NCBI GenBank assembly: GCA_027484445.1
Contig: JAIXSY010000025.1
Coordinates: 372,001 to 436,000, forward strand
Reading direction: 5' to 3'
DNA from: Verrucomicrobiaceae bacterium
Lineage (GTDB): Bacteria > Verrucomicrobiota > Verrucomicrobiia > Verrucomicrobiales > Verrucomicrobiaceae
Length of the DNA: 64,000 nucleotides
In this document: one piece after another, positions 1 to 8,850 of the stretch
Position numbering within the stretch: position 1 is the stretch's first letter
How the letters are laid out: each line of letters starts with the position of its first letter
The notes under the pieces: model-generated
What the model saw: only the letters and a program-made list of their open reading frames with translations
Database searches by the model: none
Told to the model about the DNA's origin: nothing
Position numbers and translations under genes: made by a program

Positions 1-13
1 TTATTCCTCCCTC

Positions 14-805
14 ATGCTGTTTGATACACACACCCATCTTGGAAGCCGTCAGTTTGATCAGGATTTGTCAGAGGTGCTTCAGCGCGCGGCTGCAGCTGGC
101 GTTTCACGCATGGTGGTGCCAGCCACCGATCTCCAGAACGCACGCAAATGTCTCTCCCTCGCCGAAGGACGGGATGATCTTCGCATCGCTGTCGGCGTGC
201 ATCCTTGCGATGTCGATAGTGTCACGGGTGAAGATTGGATTCATGAACTGAGAGCCCTCGCGCAGGAATCCAAAGTGGCAGCGATTGGCGAAATCGGCCT
301 GGATTACTTTCATGCGCCACCTTCTGGTTGGGAACTCGCAAGCTGGAAAGCACACCAAGCTCGTTGCCTTGAGCTTCAGCTAAATCTCGCCGTTGAGCTT
401 GGGTTGAACGTCATCTTGCACAACCGCGAAAGCTGGGAAGATCTCACCTCCATCGTTCGGCAGTTTGATGGAAAGCTACGAGCCGTGTTTCATTGCTACA
501 CTGGAACCCTGGCAGAAGCGGAGCCACTGCTGGCTGCTGGCCATCTGATCTCTTTCACTGGCATCGTCAGCTTTAAAAATCCAGGCCATGTCGCCAAGAC
601 GGCCAGCCATGTGCACGATGGTCAGTTTATGCTCGAAACCGATGCTCCCTACCTCGCGCCCATGCCACATCGGGGCAAACGCTGCGAGCCAGCCTTCGTC
701 GCTGACACGGCTCGTGCGGTCGCCAAGCTAAGGAACCAAAGCCTGGAAGAAGTCGCTAAAATCACCACTCAAACAGCACGAAGCTTTTTTCGTGGTTTTG
801 AATAA
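14..805 (+). CDS. tatD: TatD family metal-dependent hydrolase (DNase)
   Basis: A 263-residue protein of normal length for the TatD family, metal-dependent TIM-barrel hydrolases with 3'-5' exonuclease activity on DNA/RNA in characterised members. The metal-binding residues can be read in order: H6 and H8 in DTHTH, E93 in GEIGLDY, H136 in the HNRES stretch, H160 in HCYTG and D210 in ETDAPYLAP. It lies at the left window edge but is complete; the ATG at 14 gives the expected N-terminus starting right at the first metal motif. A small lipoprotein gene follows 30 bases downstream on the same strand. The family assignment is secure; the exact substrate is not known from sequence. Confidence 0.93.
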   Translation: MLFDTHTHLGSRQFDQDLSEVLQRAAAAGVSRMVVPATDLQNARKCLSLAEGRDDLRIAVGVHPCDVDSVTGEDWIHELRALAQESKVAAIGEIGLDYFHAPPSGWELASWKAHQARCLELQLNLAVELGLNVILHNRESWEDLTSIVRQFDGKLRAVFHCYTGTLAEAEPLLAAGHLISFTGIVSFKNPGHVAKTASHVHDGQFMLETDAPYLAPMPHRGKRCEPAFVADTARAVAKLRNQSLEEVAKITTQTARSFFRGFE

Positions 806-835
806 GCTTCCCTCTGGCGCGTCGGAACACCGTCC

Positions 836-1363
836 ATGAAATTCAAATTTCCATCCTTCGCGATCCTCGCCCTCTGCACTTTGGGTCTATCATCTTGCGT
901 CGTCGATCCCTACGGCATGCCGATAGCCTACGATCCTTATGCCCCGTATGGCAGCGCGGCGAGATGCCATGCACCGATCTTTGTTCAGCCAAGCTGTGGC
1001 AATCAGGTAAACTTCGGCTACGCCCGACCTGTGCGGACTACTTTGGGTGTCATCCACGGCAGCCCCATCCCTCACTACCGGCAACCCACAGCTCCCTGCA
1101 CCACGCCATCCTGGTCAAGAGCAGGACATCGCTTCATCAACAGACAACCTCTGCGGCTCACTGACACACCGCCCCCCATTCGCCATGGTCAGCGATTGCA
1201 CACGCGTCCCTCGCCGACTTTTCCAAGTCAGGGCGGGCCTCGAGGCGACTGCCACTTGCCGCATCCGAACACACCCGTTTTTCCGCAGCGAACCCACGGG
1301 GCAGCGCCACCGTTGAATGCACCTCCAGCTCAATGGCACGATGGACCACGGCTGGAGTCATAA
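836..1363 (+). CDS. Small proline-rich putative lipoprotein
   Basis: A 175-residue protein that I do not recognise. It opens with a lipoprotein signal: basic start MKFKF, hydrophobic core, and lipobox LSSC with Cys21 as the predicted lipidated residue. The rest is rich in Pro, Tyr, Gly, His and Arg, contains scattered cysteines, and shows no recognisable domain. The low-complexity composition suggests an extended or disordered envelope protein. A clear hairpin terminator (1503-1534) lies downstream, so it probably ends a transcript that may start with tatD. That it is a real gene rests on the signal peptide and lack of a competing frame; the C-terminal half is unremarkable and less certain. 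Confidence 0.6.
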   Translation: MKFKFPSFAILALCTLGLSSCVVDPYGMPIAYDPYAPYGSAARCHAPIFVQPSCGNQVNFGYARPVRTTLGVIHGSPIPHYRQPTAPCTTPSWSRAGHRFINRQPLRLTDTPPPIRHGQRLHTRPSPTFPSQGGPRGDCHLPHPNTPVFPQRTHGAAPPLNAPPAQWHDGPRLES

Positions 1364-1502
1364 AGACCGATTCTTGCAGGGGCTCCTTATTTCGAAATCG
1401 AACCCTAAACACACTTCAGCAAACGCATTTGTCGCGATTGAAAGCCCTTCAACCTTCCTCCGAAGGCGCTTGAAACCCAAAGTCGCACGAACACCTTTGA
1501 GC

Positions 1503-1534
1503 GGGCAAGATGACTTCGATCTTGCCCATTTTTT
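1503..1534 (+). terminator. Rho-independent terminator after the lipoprotein gene
   Basis: Nine-base perfect stem GGGCAAGAT / ATCTTGCCC (1503-1511 and 1519-1527) with a 7-base loop, followed by A and six T (1529-1534). It would end the tatD-lipoprotein transcript. It also shows that the next gene starts downstream of it, at 1558. Confidence 0.85.
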
Positions 1535-1557
1535 GCGCCCCTCCATCATCCTACGCC

Positions 1558-4305
1558 ATGTTGCGCCCCTACCACGCTTTGCTCGCTCTCGCCCTTGCTC
1601 ATATCGCTGGCAGCCACCTGTATTCCGCCGAACCCATTGCCGACTCCTCCAAGAAGAAAGGCAAAGACTATCCTGCCGGCAAGCCAGCCTTTGCTCCCAA
1701 CTACGATCAACCAGCCTTTGAGCCTGAGAAGGCCAAGCCAGAACACCTGGACACCAGCATGTTCAAAGTGCCCGATGGCCTGGAGATCAGCGTGTGGGCC
1801 ACCTCACCCATGCTCTACAATCCTGCGAACATCGACGTGGATGCAGAAGGGCGCATTTGGGTGGCAGAAGGCATCAATTACCGTCGCCACAGCGGTCGTA
1901 GCCGCGAGGGGGATGCCATTCGTGTGCTGCAAGACACCGATGGAGATGGCAAGGCCGATAGCAGTCATGTCTTCGTTCGTGAAAAAGAACTCGAATGCCC
2001 GCTCGGAGTCGCAGTTTTTGACAATGTCATCTTGGTGTCGAACACGCCCAACCTGATCAAGTATGTCGATGTGAACCGTGACTTGAAGTTCGATCCAGCC
2101 GTGGACACACGCGAGGTTTTTCTCACCGGTTTCGAACAGCAGCAGCACGACCACAGCCTGCACAGTGTCTATGCAGGTCCTGACGGACGCTGGTATTTCA
2201 GCAACGGAAATTGCGGGGCCAAGTTCAGCGACAAGAGTGGCAGGACCTTCCGCATCGGAGGATCTTATCTGAACAATCCCTACACCGGCGAAAAGAGTGA
2301 TGATGGACATGTCTATGTCGGCGGATTCACTGCCAGCATCCATCCCAGCGGCCATGACGCCAAAATCCTCGGTCATGGCTACCGCAACAGCTATGAAGGC
2401 GTGCGGAACTCACTAGGAGACATGTATCTGAATGACAACGATGATCCACCTGCCTGCCGCGTCAGTCATTTGATCGAGGGTGGTTTCTTTGGTTTCTTCT
2501 CCAAAGATGGCAAAAGACAATGGAGAGCTGACAAGCGCCCAGGACAGAGCATCCCTACCGCGGAATGGCGCCAAGATGACCCAGGCAGCATCCCCGCAGG
2601 AGACGTCTATGGAGGCGGTGCCCCGACGGGCATGGCATTTTATGAAAATGGAGCTCTGGGCGATGCTTGGAAGGGCCTGCTGCTAAGTTGCGAAACCGGA
2701 CGCAATGTGGTTTTCGGCTATTTGCCCAAGCCAGATGGGGCGGGCATGAAGCTGGAACGATTCAACTTCTGCACAACGAACACCTCAGGTGTGTTCAAAG
2801 GCAGTGACTTTGTCGGTGGCCAAAACAACATGTCTGACGAGCGCCACACCCTGTTCCGCCCCAGCGACGTCTGCGTGGGCACCGACGGTGCTCTTTACAT
2901 CAGCGATTGGTTCGACAAACGCACCGGAGGTCACCAAGACACGGACGAAAGCTGCTCTGGCACCATCTATCGAATCGTTGCCAAAGGCACACAACCCAAG
3001 TCGCCCAAGCTCGACTTCCAAAGCACCGAAGGCCTGATCACAGCCCTGAGCTCACCTGCCTGCAATGTTCGCCACACGGCTTTTGTGAAACTGAAAGAGC
3101 AAGGCGCCAAGGCTGCGGGTGCAGTCGCCACCCTCATGCAGAATGAAAATCCATACATAGCGGCACGCGCCGTGTGGCTGCTCGCTCAAATGGGCGAGGC
3201 AGGAACACGCGGCGTGCGTGTGTGGCTCGAATCCGAAAAAGCAGAGCACCGACTCGTTGCGCTCCGTGCGCTTCGTGCAGCCAATCCAGACCTCATCGAC
3301 ATGCTCGGCAGTTTGGCTCATGACGAATCTCCCGCCGTGCGTCGTGAGGTCGCTGTGGCCCTGCGGGATGTGCCGCTTGCTCAGAGCAAAAACATTCTCA
3401 TCGAACTCGCCAAACGCTACGATGGCAAGGACCGTTCCTACCTCGAAGCCTGGGGCATCGGATGCACCGGCAAAGAAGCCGCTATCTGGGATGAACTCAA
3501 AACCATCATGCAGGGAGATGCTCTTGATTGGAGTGATAAATTCGCTCAGCTTACCTGGCGCTTGCACCCCGTCAGAGCGGTGAATGATCTGCAGTCCAGA
3601 CTCCTGAGTCAAAAGTTAAGCAAGGCGGAACGCAAACTAGCCCTCGACACCTTGGCCTTTATCCAAGATCCATCATCGGCTAAAGTCCTGCTCGCCGCAG
3701 CCAAAGACAAAACCTCTCCCGTTCACGCCGATGTGATGTGGTGGCTGATCAACCGGAGCACGAATGAATGGTCGGGATTCAACATAGCCGCTGAACTCAG
3801 AAACCAGGGCATTTTCGATCCCGAAGCCACCAAATTGGTCAGCATCGAAACACCGCCAGCCATCCCCAGCAACCTGAAGGTCGAAGAAGTGCTCAAGCTC
3901 AAAGGGAATGTTCAGCATGGTCAATCGTTGACCGTTCGCTGCGTCATGTGCCACCAGCTCAATGGCCAAGGCGTGGAGTTTGGCCCTAACCTGCAAGGAT
4001 GGGGGATCAGCCAACCCAGCGAAATCATCGCTCAAGCGATCATCGAGCCGAACAAAGACATTGCCCATGGTTTTGATGGCGTCAGCGTTGTTTGCAAAGA
4101 TGGCACCAAGATTGACGGCATGATCCTCAGCGAAGGCGATATCCTCATCATCCGCAGCATGGGTGGGCAAACCCAGTTTGTGGCCAAGGAAAAGATTGCC
4201 TCGAAAAAGAAAATGGATCGCTCCCTCATGATGAGCGCCACCATGCTTGGCATGACAGCTCAAGATGTCGCGGATCTCGTGGCCTACCTTCGTCAGGCTG
4301 AGTAA
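1558..4305 (+). CDS. PVC-type secreted propeller/HEAT/cytochrome c protein
   Basis: A 915-residue secreted protein matching the architecture of the 'PVC-type heme-binding CxxCH protein' family, restricted largely to Planctomycetes and Verrucomicrobia. Order: signal peptide (about residues 1-22), a long soluble-dehydrogenase-like beta-propeller (about 45-470), a helical HEAT-like stretch (about 490-720), then a cytochrome c domain with heme motif CVMCH at residues 795-799. A Met-rich C-terminus could supply the axial ligand. The family is thought to take part in periplasmic oxidation of sugars or alcohols with electron transfer through the heme; the substrate is unknown. An in-frame ATG at 1510 lies inside the preceding terminator and would put non-signal sequence before the hydrophobic core, so 1558 is preferred. 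Confidence 0.9.
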   Translation: MLRPYHALLALALAHIAGSHLYSAEPIADSSKKKGKDYPAGKPAFAPNYDQPAFEPEKAKPEHLDTSMFKVPDGLEISVWATSPMLYNPANIDVDAEGRIWVAEGINYRRHSGRSREGDAIRVLQDTDGDGKADSSHVFVREKELECPLGVAVFDNVILVSNTPNLIKYVDVNRDLKFDPAVDTREVFLTGFEQQQHDHSLHSVYAGPDGRWYFSNGNCGAKFSDKSGRTFRIGGSYLNNPYTGEKSDDGHVYVGGFTASIHPSGHDAKILGHGYRNSYEGVRNSLGDMYLNDNDDPPACRVSHLIEGGFFGFFSKDGKRQWRADKRPGQSIPTAEWRQDDPGSIPAGDVYGGGAPTGMAFYENGALGDAWKGLLLSCETGRNVVFGYLPKPDGAGMKLERFNFCTTNTSGVFKGSDFVGGQNNMSDERHTLFRPSDVCVGTDGALYISDWFDKRTGGHQDTDESCSGTIYRIVAKGTQPKSPKLDFQSTEGLITALSSPACNVRHTAFVKLKEQGAKAAGAVATLMQNENPYIAARAVWLLAQMGEAGTRGVRVWLESEKAEHRLVALRALRAANPDLIDMLGSLAHDESPAVRREVAVALRDVPLAQSKNILIELAKRYDGKDRSYLEAWGIGCTGKEAAIWDELKTIMQGDALDWSDKFAQLTWRLHPVRAVNDLQSRLLSQKLSKAERKLALDTLAFIQDPSSAKVLLAAAKDKTSPVHADVMWWLINRSTNEWSGFNIAAELRNQGIFDPEATKLVSIETPPAIPSNLKVEEVLKLKGNVQHGQSLTVRCVMCHQLNGQGVEFGPNLQGWGISQPSEIIAQAIIEPNKDIAHGFDGVSVVCKDGTKIDGMILSEGDILIIRSMGGQTQFVAKEKIASKKKMDRSLMMSATMLGMTAQDVADLVAYLRQAE

Positions 4306-4340
4306 GCACAGCAAGTGACGGAGGAACTCCTCATCGAAGA

Positions 4341-4374
4341 GGGCTTTTGCAGGCAGATCCTGCAAAAGCCCTTT
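4341..4374 (+). terminator. Hairpin terminator after the PVC cytochrome gene
   Basis: Thirteen-base perfect stem GGGCTTTTGCAGG / CCTGCAAAAGCCC (4341-4353 and 4359-4371) with a 5-base loop. Only a short T run (TTT) follows, so it may be a weaker or factor-assisted terminator. It separates the PVC cytochrome gene from the propeller gene that starts at 4400. Confidence 0.7.
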
Positions 4375-4399
4375 GAGTAGAAAGGCAAAACCCAATCCC

Positions 4400-5977
4400 A
4401 TGAAGAGCGCTTTCCTCCTATTCATCACAATGCTCTGCTCGGCTCCTGCGGAAGAGCTTTTCGATGAAACCACCGCAGCAACCTTGTTTGCCTTTGATCG
4501 ACAAGCGATCCTATTCACCCAAAACCTCAAGCTTGTGATGCGGGAGCCTCGGAAACATGAGGCCAATCCCGTGCTTGCTAGAGGACAACCTGGAACGCCA
4601 GACGCACATGGCGTTCAGTTTTATGGTTCGATCCTTCGAGATGGGGACAGATATCGCATGTGGTATGTCGCTTTTGACGATGACATCCAAAGTCGTCAGC
4701 CATCAACACGCTGGAGAGCTGCGTATGCCGAAAGCACTGATGGCGTGCATTGGTCACGACCCCATCTAGGCTTGGTCGATTACCGGGGAAACAAAAACAA
4801 CAACCTCCTCGACATGGGAGGAGAAGCCTGGGGCTTTGTGAATCTCAAAGTGATCCGAGATGAGGATGAAGCTGATCCGAATCGCAGATACAAAATGACA
4901 TCCCATGTTTACTACCGGCACACACGAAGGCTGGGCACTCTTCTGACTTGGTTCAGTCAAGATGGTTTTCGATGGCAACCGTCAAAGCCAGTCAAGCCTA
5001 CTCGGGGTGAACTCTCCGCTAAGGATCTTTTGATTCCAGGCTTCCATTTTGAGCCCTGTGGAGGTCTCTACCGATGGCAGGGGCAGTATTTCATCATGGG
5101 TCAAAATGCTCTACCCGGAACCCATCACTATCAAGGAAGGGTCTGTCGTGTTTATCGCAGCCATGATTTTCGGGATTGGCAGCCAACGAACACCGTATCC
5201 TTTACCCGCATCAACCAAGAGCAATGGCTGGGGCCTGGGCGAAGTCTGGAAGGTGAGCAGTGTCACGAGGGCATCAGCGTCTGGAACCGAGGCAATCTTC
5301 TCTTGGGCATTTATGGTCAGTGGCATGGTGCCCCGACATGGAAAGACATCAGCGTCGATCTGGGGCTCGTGATCAGCCACGACGGCCTGTTTTTTGACGA
5401 GCCAAAAACCGAATGGTGTTTCCTCAAGCATGGAGACAAAGGCAGCTGGGATCAGGGTGGCCTGCTTCAGGGGCAAGGCTTTCAGAACATCGGTGAGAAC
5501 ACCTACATCTACTATGGCACTTGGGATCCGACTGTCACTGGTGGCCCTGAAACCCCACGTGGAGGTGTTGGCATTGCTCTTTTGCCAAGAGATCGCTTCG
5601 GTTACCTGAGTTTCGACGACAGCAACGAAGGCTCTGGAGATTACCAATTGCCCCAAACCCGTGCTGAACTCGTGACCTGCACACAAAAGGTGAAAAATCC
5701 TGAGTTTTATCTCAATGCCGAAGCTCTTGGTTCGGAAGCATGGATTCGGGTAGAACTTCTGGATTCACAAGAAAGACCGATCCCCCAATGCTCAGGCACG
5801 CAAGCATTGCTGGTGAAGCAGAGTGGTTTTCAAGTTCCTTTGGTCTGGCCTCAAGCATCCGACTTACCTGAGCAGATTCGATTCCGCCTCACACTGGAAG
5901 GCAAACATAGATCCCAAATCAAATTTTCAGCCATCTACCTTCGCGAAAAGACAACAGCCCATCCTCGGTCACACTAA
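4400..5977 (+). CDS. Secreted glycosidase-like beta-propeller protein
   Basis: A 525-residue protein with a signal peptide (MKSAFLLF...CSAPAEE). The body has the pattern of five-bladed propeller proteins related to GH32/43-type glycosidases: a blade with YRMWYVAF followed by AESTDGVHW, then a distant SHDGLFFDEP blade and 'YYGTWDPTVTGG'. Repeated S-x-DG-x-x-W turns are typical of these folds. Function as a glycoside hydrolase or a binding protein cannot be decided; I do not see a diagnostic catalytic triad. The ATG at 4400 directly precedes the signal peptide; a start at 4373 would add nine unlikely residues. It meets the FAD oxidoreductase gene tail-to-tail, 4 bases away. Confidence 0.75.
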   Translation: MKSAFLLFITMLCSAPAEELFDETTAATLFAFDRQAILFTQNLKLVMREPRKHEANPVLARGQPGTPDAHGVQFYGSILRDGDRYRMWYVAFDDDIQSRQPSTRWRAAYAESTDGVHWSRPHLGLVDYRGNKNNNLLDMGGEAWGFVNLKVIRDEDEADPNRRYKMTSHVYYRHTRRLGTLLTWFSQDGFRWQPSKPVKPTRGELSAKDLLIPGFHFEPCGGLYRWQGQYFIMGQNALPGTHHYQGRVCRVYRSHDFRDWQPTNTVSFTRINQEQWLGPGRSLEGEQCHEGISVWNRGNLLLGIYGQWHGAPTWKDISVDLGLVISHDGLFFDEPKTEWCFLKHGDKGSWDQGGLLQGQGFQNIGENTYIYYGTWDPTVTGGPETPRGGVGIALLPRDRFGYLSFDDSNEGSGDYQLPQTRAELVTCTQKVKNPEFYLNAEALGSEAWIRVELLDSQERPIPQCSGTQALLVKQSGFQVPLVWPQASDLPEQIRFRLTLEGKHRSQIKFSAIYLREKTTAHPRSH

Positions 5978-5981
5978 CTTC

Positions 5982-7643
5982 TCAAGGTTGCCATTTTAAA
6001 ACCTGGCCATCTTGTTGAAGTCGCGTCTGCAACTTTGCGTCATCGACCTCCTGCACGGCTTTCCCGTCGTCGATGGCCTGACACGCGGCGGTAGCAGCAC
6101 TTTGACTCGTGATCATGAAGACGGGCTCCATGCGGACGCTGGCGAAGGCGGTGTGACTGGCACTCAAAGCGAAAGTGACGAGGAGATTCGAGCACTCACT
6201 CTTCTTCGGCACGATGGCATTGTAGCCGATTTGATACGGACCGAAGCCACCGCGGCCGCCGGCGAGCTTGCCTTCGCGGATGACGACGCCGTCTTTGACG
6301 ATGCGGCGAATCTCATGCACGTCGGTGCCGTAGCTGCCGAGGCCGATAGACTTCGGCGCAATGGTTTTGCCAAAGGTATGATGCTCCGTGAGCACGAGAT
6401 CGCTCACCATGCGCCGCGCCTCGCGGATATAGAGCTGGTGCGGCCAGCCGCCGGTGTCTTGAAACTCATCTTTGGGCAAACCGAAGCGCCCCATGTCCTC
6501 GCGCACCTTTTTCGGCACACGCGGATCGGTGGCGAGGAAGTGCAGCAGGCCGCGGTGGTAGTTCTCGTGCTTCTTGGCGATTTTTTCGCGCTCCGTATAG
6601 CTCGCTGTGGGCCAGGCGTGTGAGGCACCGGGTAGATTGCCGCCAAAGGTGGCGGTGTTGAAGTCCCACTTGTCGTTCGGCAGCGGATCGTGCTTCGAAA
6701 ACCAGCGCAGGTCCATGTCGTCGCCGTTTTGCAAACAGGCCTCGATGAAGCGGACGACGATCTCATACGTCTTCGCGTCATAATCGGCAGGTGGCGTGAT
6801 GGGCAGGCGATCCGCCGCTGTGGTAAGGCAGAGGCGGTAACAATAGGCCTGAACACCGGGCGCGGGATCGCCGGGCTCGCCGACGTCGTCGAGTTCGATC
6901 AGGGGCAGCACGCCGCTGTCAGGACAACCGAGCACGACATAAGGATCGAGCGGGAAATCGCGGTCCCACACACCTTGACCGCCTTTCACACGACCATTTG
7001 CTCCCGGCTGCAAGTGACCGCTGCGCGGCTTGAATTTTGCGTCGTATTGAATGCCGTTGAGCATCTCACCATACTTGGCATTGCCTTCGCGCATGAGCGT
7101 AAAACTCACGCCAGCCTTCGCCATCAAATCCCCCTCGTAGGTGGTATCGATAAACATCTTCGCGCGGATCACATCGCCGTTTTCGAGCGTGATCTCCGTA
7201 ATGCGTGATTCATGATGCGTGACACTGGCAAGGCGAGCGTCACGAAGGACACGGACCCCGGCTTCTTTGACCATCTCCTCAAAAACGCGCTCCGCCTGAT
7301 GCGGCTCAATGGCATAAGCACCACCTGTCGCAGGGCCACCGGCGCTTTGAAAGGGCTGATCCCACTCCAGCTTCTTTCCATACTTACCGACGAGCCGCGT
7401 GAAGTACTCGCGCGCGATGCCGCCCACGCTGCGAGGATCGCCAATGTCCACCGCGCTCAGCCCACCGCTCGTCATGCCACCGAGATGACGCCCCGGCTCG
7501 GCCAAAACGACCGTTTTGCCCATGCGTGCCACTTGCACTGCCGCACTGACACCGCCAGAGGTGCCACCAAAGACGCACACGTCAGCCTTATGCACAGAGG
7601 CTAAGGAAGAAGTGGCGAAGAGAACCAAGAGAAGCGGTTTCAT
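5982..7643 (-). CDS. Secreted FAD-dependent oxidoreductase
   Basis: A 553-residue exported flavoprotein. A signal peptide (MKPLLLVLFATSSLASVHKA) is followed at once by a Rossmann dinucleotide-binding motif of the form VFGGTSGG, then an acidic strand end and HLGGMTSGG, all typical of the FAD_oxidored family common in PVC bacteria. A conserved C-terminal block includes ECSNLL and RMEPVFM. The substrate is unknown; family members sit in polysaccharide-degradation clusters. The start ATG at 7643 overlaps the sialidase stop codon (ATGA at 7640-7643), implying translational coupling as third gene of an operon. It is a paralogue of the gene at 52635-54698 but lacks that protein's C-terminal extension. 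Confidence 0.85.
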   Translation of the reverse strand: MKPLLLVLFATSSLASVHKADVCVFGGTSGGVSAAVQVARMGKTVVLAEPGRHLGGMTSGGLSAVDIGDPRSVGGIAREYFTRLVGKYGKKLEWDQPFQSAGGPATGGAYAIEPHQAERVFEEMVKEAGVRVLRDARLASVTHHESRITEITLENGDVIRAKMFIDTTYEGDLMAKAGVSFTLMREGNAKYGEMLNGIQYDAKFKPRSGHLQPGANGRVKGGQGVWDRDFPLDPYVVLGCPDSGVLPLIELDDVGEPGDPAPGVQAYCYRLCLTTAADRLPITPPADYDAKTYEIVVRFIEACLQNGDDMDLRWFSKHDPLPNDKWDFNTATFGGNLPGASHAWPTASYTEREKIAKKHENYHRGLLHFLATDPRVPKKVREDMGRFGLPKDEFQDTGGWPHQLYIREARRMVSDLVLTEHHTFGKTIAPKSIGLGSYGTDVHEIRRIVKDGVVIREGKLAGGRGGFGPYQIGYNAIVPKKSECSNLLVTFALSASHTAFASVRMEPVFMITSQSAATAACQAIDDGKAVQEVDDAKLQTRLQQDGQVLKWQP

Positions 7644-8830
7644 GGTTGTTCGAGCCATTCGAGATTGAAGCGAGCGAGCGTGAGGCCAGAGCCAGCGAAG
7701 CCGGGTTTGCTGCCGCGGCCATAGAAGCAGAGGATGGTGCCCTTGGGGGTGACCGCGATGTCGGAATACATGCTGGGGCCGTCTTCGAGGCGTTTGTTCA
7801 CGGGCCAAGTCTGACCTTCATCGCGGCTGATTTTGACGCTGACGTTTTTGCGCGCGCGGCTTTTGCCGGGTTCGGGTTTACCTTCGCGGCCACCATCGAG
7901 GTTGTGCGGGTTGGAGAAGAGGATGAGGCTTTTGCCGCTGTAGTTGTAGCGGACAATGCCGGCCATGCAAATCGGCTCCAGCAGCGCTTCATCGAACTTC
8001 GGGGTGCTCCAGTTCGTCACCCCATCGGCACTGGTGGTGATGAGGCGACGATGGGCTTTGGATTCGCTGCGCACGTTCAGCATCACACGACCGTCGTTGA
8101 GTTCGATGGCGACGGTTTCGTTCGGATTGATCCATGTGTCGGTGCAGGGCACGGCGATATCGCCAGCCTTCCATGTTTTGCCCTGATCATCGCTGTAAAC
8201 AGTAGCAGTGACGCTGGGGCGGTGTGCATTGCCTCCTTCACCCGTAGAAAGCCACACAGGCACGATGAGGCGTCCGGTTTTGAGCTGGATGCTATGATTC
8301 GGACCAGTGGCGAGCACTTTCCAGGCATAGTCTTTTTTAAACGCATCAAACGTGGCAGTGATCTCGACCGGTGTGGACCAGGAGAGGCCATCGTCCTCGC
8401 TACGCTGATAGAAAGCGCGTTCGTATTCGAGGCAGAAGAGCATGTGCACGATGCCGTCCCTGCCGGCGATGAGCACGGGATTGTTGTAGGTGACCTGCGT
8501 GGTGTCCACGTTCTTCAGGCGAAGAGCGAAAGGGTTCTTCTGCTTCGGCCCGGGCACGTCAGCGATGCTCTGTGGCTTGCTCCACGTTTTGCCATCATCG
8601 GTGCTGCGGCGCAGCAGGATGCGGATGTCCGACCAATCGCCGCCGCCTTTGCGTGCCTCACACCACGCGAGCACGGTGCCCTTGGCGGTGACGACGATGC
8701 CAGGGATGTGGTAGATGTTGTAGGCGGGATCGTCACCGACGGTGAAGAGATCCTGTTTTTCCAAAAAGGGCTCAGCAGCATGAACATCATGGAGAACAAA
8801 GAGGGAAGTGAGGAGAAGGGCGAGTTTCAT
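7640..8830 (-). CDS. Secreted sialidase family protein (BNR repeats)
   Basis: A 396-residue exported six-bladed propeller protein of the exo-alpha-sialidase family. Four Asp boxes are visible: STDDGKTW, SEDDGLSW, SDDQGKTW and SRDEGQTW. Other active-site features match: an EARKGGGDWSD stretch, NETVAIELNDGR, the NVRS arginine, and the nucleophile tyrosine in GPSMYSD. The usual FRIP/YRIP motif reads YHIP (His41), so the first arginine of the carboxylate-binding triad appears replaced. The protein may therefore have a changed specificity and should not be assumed to release sialic acid. Second gene of the RraA-sialidase-FAD oxidoreductase operon; the start at 8830 directly precedes the signal peptide. 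Confidence 0.85.
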   Translation of the reverse strand: MKLALLLTSLFVLHDVHAAEPFLEKQDLFTVGDDPAYNIYHIPGIVVTAKGTVLAWCEARKGGGDWSDIRILLRRSTDDGKTWSKPQSIADVPGPKQKNPFALRLKNVDTTQVTYNNPVLIAGRDGIVHMLFCLEYERAFYQRSEDDGLSWSTPVEITATFDAFKKDYAWKVLATGPNHSIQLKTGRLIVPVWLSTGEGGNAHRPSVTATVYSDDQGKTWKAGDIAVPCTDTWINPNETVAIELNDGRVMLNVRSESKAHRRLITTSADGVTNWSTPKFDEALLEPICMAGIVRYNYSGKSLILFSNPHNLDGGREGKPEPGKSRARKNVSVKISRDEGQTWPVNKRLEDGPSMYSDIAVTPKGTILCFYGRGSKPGFAGSGLTLARFNLEWLEQP

Positions 8831-8850
8831 AGGTTGAGTTGAGAAAGAAG

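Noticed and set aside
1510..1557. Upstream ATG extending the PVC cytochrome protein by 16 residues
   Set aside because: Lies inside a clear terminator hairpin and would precede the signal peptide with unsuitable residues.
7646..8842. 398-codon plus-strand frame opposite the sialidase
   Set aside because: Asp boxes and the coupled operon structure are on the minus strand.
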